7,809 nt of DNA. Origin: Rhodoferax sp. (GTDB lineage: Bacteria > Pseudomonadota > Gammaproteobacteria > Burkholderiales > Burkholderiaceae_C). Location: the NCBI GenBank assembly GCA_028711355.1, contig JAQTSL010000169.1, forward strand, positions 1 through 7,809. Direction: 5' to 3'. The position numbers and the translations under genes were made by a program. Below the pieces are notes generated by a model that made no database searches, was not told the origin of the DNA, and saw nothing but the letters and a program-made list of their open reading frames with translations. Below, piece after piece: positions 1 through 6,265 of the stretch. How positions within the stretch are numbered: the stretch's first letter is position 1; each line of letters opens with the position of its first letter.

Positions 1-951
1 GGTTTCGATCGAACGCTTGACCAGTTCGCGCTGATAGTCATCGACCGCGTCCCATTTGTTGACCGCCAGCACCACGGCACGTCCGTTTTCAAGGATGTAG
101 CCAGCGATGTGGGCATCCTGATCGGTCACGCCCTGCGTGGCGTCGATCAACAACAGCACCACATTGGCCGACTCAATCGCTTGCAGCGTTTTGACTACCG
201 AAAATTTTTCAATGGCCTCAAACACTTGACCGCGACGGCGCAGCCCAGCGGTATCGATCAATTCAAATTTCTGCCCGTTGCGTTCAAAAGGGACGGCAAT
301 CGCGTCGCGTGTAGTGCCGGGCAGGTCGAAGGCCACCAGCCGCTCTTCGCCCAACCAGACGTTGATCAGCGTTGATTTGCCGACATTGGGGCGCCCCGCG
401 ACCGCTAGCTTGATGACACCCGCTTGAACCTCCTGGTCGTCATCGTCGGCTGAAAGATTCAGCGGTTTGAGCGCCAGCTCGACCAGCGAGCGAATACCCT
501 GCCCGTGCGCCGCCGACACCGGGTAAACCTCGCCCAGCCCGAGCTCATAAAACTCAACCAACTGGGCCCCTTCGAGCATACCTTCGGCCTTGTTGGCGAC
601 CAGCACACACGGTTTGCCCAAGCGGCGCAGATAGTTGGCAATATTGTGGTCTTGCGTGCAAACGCCTTGACGCGCATCCACCACAAAAAAGACCAGGTCG
701 GCCTCGGCCACCGCCTGACGCGTCTGTTTGGCCATCTCCATGAAAATGCCACGGTCGGCGTCGGGCTCGAACCCACCGGTGTCGATCACAATGAATTCGT
801 AGCTCCCCTGTTTGGCGTTGCCGTAGTGCCGGTCACGCGTTAGACCGGCAAAGTCGGCAACGATGGCGTCACGCGATTTTGTGAGGCGATTAAACAGTGT
901 TGACTTGCCCACGTTGGGGCGGCCGACCAGCGCCAATACCGGTTTCGTCAT
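1..951 (-). CDS. der: Ribosome biogenesis GTPase Der (EngA), 3' end cut off by the window
   Basis: Der is a GTPase with two consecutive G domains and a C-terminal KH-like domain; it acts in the cytoplasm in maturation of the 50S ribosomal subunit. The visible 317 codons hold both G domains. Domain 1 has the P-loop GRPNVGKS at residues 10-17, the switch I Thr in GLTRDR near 38, DTGG at 57-60 and a G4-like NKAE at 120-123. Domain 2 has a second GRPNVGKS at 186-193, DTAG at 233-236 and NKWD at 298-301. An acidic linker (SADDDDQE) joins them. Der is usually about 440-490 residues, so the end of domain 2 and the KH domain lie outside the window. The ATG at 951 starts the typical MTKPVLALVG N-terminus. 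It follows bamB after 24 bases with only a weak GGA-type ribosome site, so it is probably co-transcribed. Two tandem P-loops make the identification firm. The only oddity is Glu instead of Asp in the first G4 motif. Confidence 0.97.
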   Translation of the reverse strand, partial: MTKPVLALVGRPNVGKSTLFNRLTKSRDAIVADFAGLTRDRHYGNAKQGSYEFIVIDTGGFEPDADRGIFMEMAKQTRQAVAEADLVFFVVDARQGVCTQDHNIANYLRRLGKPCVLVANKAEGMLEGAQLVEFYELGLGEVYPVSAAHGQGIRSLVELALKPLNLSADDDDQEVQAGVIKLAVAGRPNVGKSTLINVWLGEERLVAFDLPGTTRDAIAVPFERNGQKFELIDTAGLRRRGQVFEAIEKFSVVKTLQAIESANVVLLLIDATQGVTDQDAHIAGYILENGRAVVLAVNKWDAVDDYQRELVKRSIET

Positions 952-975
952 GACAAATATTCCAGCCGGACCAGG

Positions 976-2127
976 CTATTCAGGCTGAAACCCGAAAACG
1001 CCACCCTTTTGCGATACCACTACCAGTGTTTTGCCAGCCACCACCGGTGTCACCGCGATTGCGGAACCGTCGGTGGTCAAACGCGTCAGCAGCGAGCCAT
1101 CGGCACGCGACAAAAAGTGAACCCGGCCGTCCTGGTCGCCAACGATCACCGAGCGCCCCAACACCAGCGGCGCGCTGAGCTGGTGGTAACGCAACGCGTC
1201 CGACTGCCACAGCAACTGCCCGTTGGCCAGTTTCCAGGCCATCACCCGGCCGTCACTCTCAACGCCAAACAGCGACGATGCGTCACCGTGCAGCCCAACC
1301 GAGCCAACCGCCATTTGCTGCCAATCAAGACGGCCCTGGGCCGTGTCAACGCATCCAATGGCGGCCTGAAACGCCCGCGCACAAACAACATTGCCACTGC
1401 GAACGACGCCAGCAACCAAGTCAACCAGGCGCTCAACGTCGTTGGTCCCACGGGGGCTGGCGATGGCCGAGCTCCAAAGGGTTTGTCCGCCATTCGGATC
1501 GATCCCGGCCAGACGCCCGCCGAGGCCAACAACCAGCGTATTGTTCACGGCCACCAAAACACCCGCCTGGCTTAACACCAAGGCATCGCCCGGATGCGAG
1601 TCGGTCCAGAGTTTGCGGCCCGAGCGCGCATCAAAAGCCGAAACACTTCTATCACCCGCCAGCACAAAGACCCGGTCACCAGCCACCAAGGGTGCTGTCA
1701 ACACTTTGGCTGGCAGCGTCACACGCCAGAGTTCCCGACCGCCATCCAGGGTGATCAACGCATTGTCTTGCGTCACCAGCGCAACAAAACGGCCATCGCT
1801 ACCAACACCCGCAGACACGACTGCACCGGCCGAATACTGCCACAAAACCGCGCCACTGTTGACATTGAGCGCCGTCACTTGGCCAGCCGCACCACCTGCC
1901 AGCACAACGGCGTCGCCCGCAACCGCAACCGCAACCGTCAATGGAAAATCAACACGACCCGGTAGTTGCGCCGACCAAACCTGTCTAACCCCCAGCAGCG
2001 ACGGATTGGGGCCCAGCTCAGTTGGCTGTGGTCCGGTGGGCTGACTCGAACACGCCAGCAGCACCAAAGACGCGAGCGCGCCCGCCAAAAAACCATGCCA
2101 GCGTTTGAAAATCGTTCGACTCTGCAT
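976..2127 (-). CDS. bamB: Outer membrane protein assembly factor BamB (lipoprotein)
   Basis: BamB (YfgL) is a periplasmic lipoprotein of the BAM complex; it binds BamA and helps insert beta-barrel proteins into the outer membrane. The protein has 383 residues, close to the 392 of E. coli. A basic N-terminus and hydrophobic stretch end in the lipobox LLAC, with the lipidated Cys at residue 26. Ser follows at +2 (no Asp retention signal), which predicts outer-membrane sorting. The rest consists of PQQ-type beta-propeller repeats, recognisable by recurring AxDxxxGxxxW patterns such as LNVNSGAVLWQY, FDARSGRKLWTD, IDPNGGQTLWSS and WKLANGQLLWQS, expected to form an eight-bladed propeller. The ATG at 2127 lies three bases after the yfgM stop, with an AGGGA ribosome site at 2136-2140 inside the end of yfgM, suggesting coupling. 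Position next to der is classical. An alcohol dehydrogenase-type PQQ enzyme is excluded by size, lipobox and context. Confidence 0.96.
   Translation of the reverse strand: MQSRTIFKRWHGFLAGALASLVLLACSSQPTGPQPTELGPNPSLLGVRQVWSAQLPGRVDFPLTVAVAVAGDAVVLAGGAAGQVTALNVNSGAVLWQYSAGAVVSAGVGSDGRFVALVTQDNALITLDGGRELWRVTLPAKVLTAPLVAGDRVFVLAGDRSVSAFDARSGRKLWTDSHPGDALVLSQAGVLVAVNNTLVVGLGGRLAGIDPNGGQTLWSSAIASPRGTNDVERLVDLVAGVVRSGNVVCARAFQAAIGCVDTAQGRLDWQQMAVGSVGLHGDASSLFGVESDGRVMAWKLANGQLLWQSDALRYHQLSAPLVLGRSVIVGDQDGRVHFLSRADGSLLTRLTTDGSAIAVTPVVAGKTLVVVSQKGGVFGFQPE
1917..1937. repeat. Short hexamer tandem repeat inside bamB
   Basis: The plus strand carries about three copies of CGCAAC in a row followed by a degenerate fourth (CGTCAA). 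On the coding strand this encodes alternating Val-Ala (TVAVAVAGD) in a beta-strand near the start of the propeller. It keeps the frame and looks like ordinary coding sequence; slippage would add or remove a Val-Ala pair without a frameshift. Confidence 0.45.
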
Positions 2128-2130
2128 CGC

Positions 2131-2781
2131 TTATTTCCCTTGTGCGTCAAGACCCAGCGCGTTGAGCTTGACTTCAACCAATGACCGATACTCATCGGTG
2201 GCTGCAAACAGCCGATAAGCTTTCTGATATTGCGCAACGGCCTGCGCTTTGTTGCCCTGTAACGCCAACACGTCACCCAAGCGATCAGCCACCAACGGTT
2301 CAAAACTTGCTGGGAAACTGCCGCCGAGCAACTTGAGTGCCTCGTCATATTTCTTGCTGTCGAGTAACAAGCCAGCCAGACGCAGTTTGGCAACCGCCTG
2401 GTAGCCAGGGTCGGCCGACTGTCCGGTCACCCAATTCAGCGCCGCTTGGGCGGCATCACTTTTGCCGCTAGCCACCTGCTGTTTGGCCACCAGCAAGCCC
2501 GCTTGCTGGGCGTAGGTGGAGGATCCAAACCGGTCCTTCATTTCAGCAAAGACACGCTCGATGCGCGCGCCATCAGCGGCTTGCAGCGATCGCTCGACTT
2601 CATCGAACAGCGCAGCCGCCTGCGTGGCCTGGTTGCGCTGCCAATATTGGTAAAAGTTCCAGCTTGCGAAAGAGCCCAGCACGACGATCAGCGCCCAGGT
2701 AATGGCGTTACCGTATTGGTTCCAGAAATGCTTGATCTGATCAAGCTGCTCTTGTTCTTCGAGGTCGAGTTGATTGGCCAT
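2131..2781 (-). CDS. yfgM: YfgM family TPR protein, ancillary SecYEG translocon factor
   Basis: YfgM is a single-pass inner-membrane protein with a periplasmic TPR-like domain. In E. coli it associates with the SecYEG translocon and the chaperone PpiD and helps pass secreted proteins on to periplasmic chaperones. The protein here has 216 residues (E. coli 206). A short acidic cytoplasmic tail (MANQLDLEEQEQLDQIKHFW) precedes one hydrophobic segment at about residues 25-45. Helical repeats follow, for example LRLAGLLLDSKKYDEALKLL and RLGDVLALQGNKAQAVAQYQ. There is no lipobox and no cleavable signal, as expected for a signal anchor. The start at 2781 gives the conserved N-terminus although no clear Shine-Dalgarno sequence precedes it; hisS ends 12 bases upstream. 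The neighbours hisS and bamB are the usual ones for this family. Family assignment is strong; the Sec role is taken from E. coli. Confidence 0.92.
   Translation of the reverse strand: MANQLDLEEQEQLDQIKHFWNQYGNAITWALIVVLGSFASWNFYQYWQRNQATQAAALFDEVERSLQAADGARIERVFAEMKDRFGSSTYAQQAGLLVAKQQVASGKSDAAQAALNWVTGQSADPGYQAVAKLRLAGLLLDSKKYDEALKLLGGSFPASFEPLVADRLGDVLALQGNKAQAVAQYQKAYRLFAATDEYRSLVEVKLNALGLDAQGK
2136..2140 (-). promoter_or_regulatory. Shine-Dalgarno site of bamB
   Basis: On the minus strand the bases read AGGGA, eight bases before the bamB ATG at 2127. The site lies inside the last codons of yfgM, so ribosomes finishing yfgM pass over it. This supports the chosen start and coupled translation of the two genes (the coupling is inference). 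Confidence 0.6.
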
Positions 2782-2793
2782 AGGATGAGCAAA

Positions 2794-4107
2794 TTAAAGA
2801 AGCAATTGTAGGGTTGGTGCCCATTGAGCAAGGTCCGCCAGTGGCTGGCTGATCTGCTGTGTACTGGCGTCACGCAATGGCTTGATCGTGACTTGTTCAG
2901 CGGCCATTTCATCGGGACCAAAAATCAGGGCAAAACGCGCGCCACTGGCGTCGGCACGCTTGAATTGGCTCTTCATGCTACCCATGTCGCCGTTGCTGCT
3001 GGTATGCATCTGAATGCTGACCCCCAAGGCACGCAAACGCTGCAAAATCGGCAGCACCGTCGGCATCGCTGCGCTGTCAGTGACGATGGCGTAGGCGTCC
3101 AGCATCGGCAACGCGACCGGCTGATTGCCGGCTTTGACCAGTTCCAACACGCGATCTACCCCCAGTGCCCAACCCACCGCTGGCGCCGGTTTACCCCCCA
3201 ACTGCTCAAACAGGTAGTCATAACGTCCACCGGCGCAAACGGTGCCCTGCGCACCGAGCCGGTCGGTAACAAATTCGAACACGGTCAGGTTGTAATAGTC
3301 CATACCCCGCACCAACCGCGGATTGACGCTGTAGGCAACCGCGCTGGCGCGCAAGATGGACTGAAGGGTTTCAAAATGCGCCAGCGACGCCTCGCCCAAA
3401 AAGTCCAGCAACTTGGGCGCCGCGTTAACGATGGTCTGCATGGTTGGATTCTTGCTGTCCAGAATGCGCAACGGATTGCTGTACAGACGCCTGCGCGCGT
3501 CTTCGTCGAGCGCACCCTGATGTTGCTCAAAATGCGCAATCAACGCCTGCCGGTGCGCCAGGCGCTCAGCCGGTTGCCCCAGGCTGTTGATTTCGAGCCG
3601 CACGTCTGATAACCCAATTTCAGCCCACAAGGCGCTGGCCATCAAGATCAACTCGGCATCGACATCGGCGCCACCAAAGCCCAGCGCTTCGGCACCAATC
3701 TGGTCAAACTGGCGGTAGCGCCCTTTTTGCGGGCGCTCGTGCCGAAACATCGGCCCGATGTAATAGAGCCGTTTGCCGCCGTCGTACAGCAAATTGTGCT
3801 CGATCGCAGCACGCACCACGCCAGCGGTGGCCTCAGGGCGCAGGGTCAACGGGTCACCGTTGAGCCGATCCTCAAAACAGTACATCTCTTTTTCGACGAT
3901 ATCGGTCACCTCACCCAAACCACGCACAAACAACGGGGTGCGTTCGACGATCGGTGTGCGAATGTTGCGATAAGCGTAGCGTGCCATCAGTTGGCGTACT
4001 TTGGCTTCCAGCCACTCGACCGTTGCCGACTGAGGCGGCAACACGTCGTTCATGCCTTTGACAGCGGTCAGTTTGCCCCCGACCGGGGCGTTGGTCTTGT
4101 CGGTCAT
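2794..4107 (-). CDS. hisS: Histidine--tRNA ligase (histidyl-tRNA synthetase)
   Basis: HisS is a cytoplasmic homodimeric class II aminoacyl-tRNA synthetase that attaches histidine to tRNA-His using ATP. The 437-residue protein is about the usual length (E. coli 424). The start of the catalytic core is at KGMNDVLPP (residues 18-26). Motif 2 is MFRHERPQKGRYRQFDQIGAE at about 120-140. The HisRS-specific LVRGMDYY at 265-272 carries the catalytic Arg267, and AGGRYDYL at 292-299 is the second histidine-binding motif. Motif 3 is VGWALGVDRV at 311-320. The anticodon-binding domain follows from about 335, including SMKSQFKRADASGA. These motifs separate it from HisZ, the regulatory paralogue, which lacks them. 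The ATG at 4107 overlaps the ispG stop by four bases (ATGA) and has no clear ribosome site of its own, so translation is probably coupled to ispG. Motif 3 has Asp where Glu is more common. Confidence 0.97.
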   Translation of the reverse strand: MTDKTNAPVGGKLTAVKGMNDVLPPQSATVEWLEAKVRQLMARYAYRNIRTPIVERTPLFVRGLGEVTDIVEKEMYCFEDRLNGDPLTLRPEATAGVVRAAIEHNLLYDGGKRLYYIGPMFRHERPQKGRYRQFDQIGAEALGFGGADVDAELILMASALWAEIGLSDVRLEINSLGQPAERLAHRQALIAHFEQHQGALDEDARRRLYSNPLRILDSKNPTMQTIVNAAPKLLDFLGEASLAHFETLQSILRASAVAYSVNPRLVRGMDYYNLTVFEFVTDRLGAQGTVCAGGRYDYLFEQLGGKPAPAVGWALGVDRVLELVKAGNQPVALPMLDAYAIVTDSAAMPTVLPILQRLRALGVSIQMHTSSNGDMGSMKSQFKRADASGARFALIFGPDEMAAEQVTIKPLRDASTQQISQPLADLAQWAPTLQLLL

Positions 4108-5393
4108 GGTGTCACGCTGCTACTTGCAAGGTCCGCATCAGCGGTACCGAAACGGGTTTTGATGTAATTTTCAACGATCGCTTGAAATTCTTCGGCAATG
4201 GCCTCGCCGCGCAGTGTCATGCGCTTTTCGCCATCGATAAAAACCGGCGCTGCCGGTGCCTCACCGGTGCCTGGCAAACTGATGCCAATATCGGCTTGCT
4301 TGCTCTCTCCGGGTCCATTCACAATGCAACCCATCACGGCAACTTTGAGGTTTTCCACCCCAGGATAGCGCTGGTGCCAAAGCGGCATTTTTTCACGCAG
4401 AAACCGCTCAATCTTTTGCGTCAGTTCCTGAAATGTGGTGCTGGTGGTGCGGCCACAGCCGGGGCAAGCGGTGACGCTGGGGACGAACGAACGCAGCTCC
4501 AGTGCTTGCAGGATTTCGGTAGCAACAATCACCTCTTGGGAGCGCGATTCACCCGGCTGCGGCGTCAACGACACCCGGATGGTGTCACCAATGCCCTCTT
4601 GCAACAAAACCGACAAGCCCGCCGCCGAGGCCACCGTGCCCTTGCTGCCCATGCCGGCTTCGGTCAAACCCAGGTGCAAGGCGTAATCACAACGCCGTGC
4701 CAGTTCGCGATAGACGGCAATCAGGTCCTGGACCCCGCTGACCTTGCACGAAAGAATGAGCTGATTGGGGTCCATGCCTAACTCAACCGCTTGCGCGGCA
4801 GAATCCAGTGCCGAGCTGATCAACGCTTCATACATGACCGATTTGGTACCCCACGGCGTCGCGCGCTGCCGGTTTTGGTCCATCAGCGTGGCCAGCAGCG
4901 CTTGATCCAGGCTGCCCCAGTTGACGCCAATGCGCACCGGCTTGTTCCAGCGCATGGCAGCCTCAATCATCAAACCGAACTGTCGATCACGCTTGTCGCC
5001 CTTGCCAACATTGCCCGGATTGATTCGGTATTTGGAAAGCGCTTGCGCACAGTCTGGATGATCGGTCAATAAGCGGTGACCGTTGTAATGAAAATCACCG
5101 ATCAGGGGCACATCGATGCCCATCCGATCGAGCTGTTCGCGAATCGGCGCCACCGCTTGCGCCGCCTCTGGCGTGTTGACGGTCAGCCGGACCATTTCAG
5201 AACCAGCCAGCGCCAGTTGCTTGACCTGAATGGCCGTTCCAATCACATCGACTGTGTCGGTATTGGTCATCGATTGAACACGCACCGGTGCGCCGCCGCC
5301 AACCGTCACCACAAGGCTGCCCCAGACGACCCTGGCCTGGCGCGTTTTTGCAGCAGATGCCGCCGCTGCGAGCACAGGTTGTTGACTGGTCAT
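4104..5393 (-). CDS. ispG: 4-hydroxy-3-methylbut-2-en-1-yl diphosphate synthase (IspG/GcpE)
   Basis: IspG catalyses the penultimate step of the MEP pathway: reductive ring opening of methylerythritol cyclodiphosphate to HMBPP in the cytoplasm. It uses a 4Fe-4S cluster and electrons from flavodoxin or ferredoxin. With the start chosen here the protein has 429 residues. The N-terminal TIM barrel shows VQSMTNTDT, the basic-rich NPGNVGKGDKRDR and RIGVNWGSL. The C-terminal cluster domain has CPGCGRT (Cys310, Cys313) and MGCIVNGPGE (Cys356, Glu363), the expected ligands. It is longer than the 372-residue E. coli enzyme because of extra stretches before the CPGC motif and between the two cluster motifs, a form I associate with alpha- and betaproteobacteria. 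An upstream in-frame ATG at 5432 would add 13 residues, but the ATG at 5393 has a strong GAGGTG site and lies on the rodZ stop (TGATG), so it is preferred. Its stop overlaps the hisS start. Confidence 0.96.
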   Translation of the reverse strand: MTSQQPVLAAAASAAKTRQARVVWGSLVVTVGGGAPVRVQSMTNTDTVDVIGTAIQVKQLALAGSEMVRLTVNTPEAAQAVAPIREQLDRMGIDVPLIGDFHYNGHRLLTDHPDCAQALSKYRINPGNVGKGDKRDRQFGLMIEAAMRWNKPVRIGVNWGSLDQALLATLMDQNRQRATPWGTKSVMYEALISSALDSAAQAVELGMDPNQLILSCKVSGVQDLIAVYRELARRCDYALHLGLTEAGMGSKGTVASAAGLSVLLQEGIGDTIRVSLTPQPGESRSQEVIVATEILQALELRSFVPSVTACPGCGRTTSTTFQELTQKIERFLREKMPLWHQRYPGVENLKVAVMGCIVNGPGESKQADIGISLPGTGEAPAAPVFIDGEKRMTLRGEAIAEEFQAIVENYIKTRFGTADADLASSSVTP

Positions 5394-6265
5394 CACTTCA
5401 CCTCGAACCTGGCAACGTTGTCGCGCACCCAAGGCGTCAGGTCGAGCACCTGACCACGGACCCGCACGTCGAGCTGATCGGCCCGCCCCAGAATCACCGA
5501 CAACGGCAACTTACCCGCTATCGGCAGTACTTCACCGGCTACTGTGAACTTGCGAATGCGCAGGGCGCCATCGGCATCGGTAACTTCAATCCACGAGACA
5601 CCGCGCGTCACAAACTCCAACACAGCCAACTCGGGCGCTGGTGTGGTACCTGGATTGACATCCGTCGCCGTGCTGACAACCGGTACTACACCGGGTGCAT
5701 CTATGATGGTGGTAGCAGCCGCAGCGGTCGGCGCCGACGGCGGCGCAGTGGTACTGGTTGGGCTGGTCGCAGCCAGTGGCGCTGGCACGGTCACAGCAGC
5801 GGGTTGGTCGGTCGCGTCGGTGGCAGGCGCACGCCAAAACAAGACCAGGGCGGTTGCCACCAGCAACGCCAATGCACCCAGCCCAATCGGACTGCGTAAC
5901 TGGTTACGCCAGCTACCCTGCACCGCCAGCGTCGCGTCCCGGAAATGAGTATTCAGCCCACCATCCATGGGTTTGAGTGTTTTGTCAGACAGCGCCGGTA
6001 ACAACGCCAGTACCGGTTCTGGATTGATCTTGAGAGAGCGGCAAACGCTCATGGCAAGCGATCGCACAAACACCATGTCGGGGAGTTCCTGAAAACAATC
6101 TGCTTCGAGTGCCTCAATTTTTTTGACCGGCACCTTCAACATCACCGCCAATGCCCCAATATGCAAGCCCTGCGCTTCACGCGCCGCCCGCAACATCGCA
6201 CCAGGGCTGGCTGGTGCGCACGCCGTTGCCGCCGTGCTGAGGTCTGCCGCTGCCATGTCATTCAT
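5393..6265 (-). CDS. rodZ: RodZ cytoskeletal protein (helix-turn-helix, transmembrane, DUF4115)
   Basis: RodZ (YfgA) is a bitopic inner-membrane protein that links the actin-like MreB filaments to the cell-wall elongation machinery and keeps rod shape. The 290-residue protein shows the family architecture. A cytoplasmic HTH domain lies at about residues 22-92 (LRAAREAQGLHIGALAVMLK to SLKINPEPVLALLP). One hydrophobic segment lies at about 127-144 (IGLGALALLVATALVLFW). An Ala/Thr/Pro-rich periplasmic linker follows at about 147-212, then a C-terminal domain with SWIEVTDADGALRIRKF and LPLSVILGRAD. The ATG at 6265 is chosen because GGGG lies six bases upstream; it overlaps the pilF end by eight bases. 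Alternatives are 6256 (one base after the pilF stop) and 6310 (15 residues longer, deep in pilF). The stop shares one base with the ispG ATG. A DNA-binding regulator is unlikely given the membrane segment. The Tyr of the E. coli MreB contact appears as Leu. Confidence 0.92.
   Translation of the reverse strand: MNDMAAADLSTAATACAPASPGAMLRAAREAQGLHIGALAVMLKVPVKKIEALEADCFQELPDMVFVRSLAMSVCRSLKINPEPVLALLPALSDKTLKPMDGGLNTHFRDATLAVQGSWRNQLRSPIGLGALALLVATALVLFWRAPATDATDQPAAVTVPAPLAATSPTSTTAPPSAPTAAAATTIIDAPGVVPVVSTATDVNPGTTPAPELAVLEFVTRGVSWIEVTDADGALRIRKFTVAGEVLPIAGKLPLSVILGRADQLDVRVRGQVLDLTPWVRDNVARFEVK
5399..5404 (-). promoter_or_regulatory. Shine-Dalgarno site that fixes the ispG start
   Basis: The minus strand reads GAGGTG, five bases before the ATG at 5393. 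It is the clearest ribosome site in the window. It supports the short IspG start over the in-frame ATG at 5432, which lies inside rodZ. Confidence 0.7.

Noticed and set aside
952..975. Possible promoter or terminator between bamB and der
   Set aside because: The gap has only 24 bases, no inverted repeat with a T-run and no convincing -35/-10 pair. It is an ordinary intra-operon spacer.
1391..2044. 217-codon open frame on the plus strand
   Set aside because: It is antisense to the well-supported bamB gene. Its Ser/Thr/Pro/Arg-rich composition and lack of motifs mark it as a frame shadow.
2824..3609. 261-codon open frame on the plus strand
   Set aside because: It is fully antisense to hisS, whose motifs are intact. 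The protein has no recognisable domain and skewed Gln/Arg/His composition typical of reverse-strand shadows.
4104..5432. Longer IspG form starting at the ATG at 5432
   Set aside because: The extra 13 residues (MGARQRCQVRGEV) lie inside rodZ and do not resemble an IspG N-terminus. The ATG at 5393 has a strong GAGGTG site.
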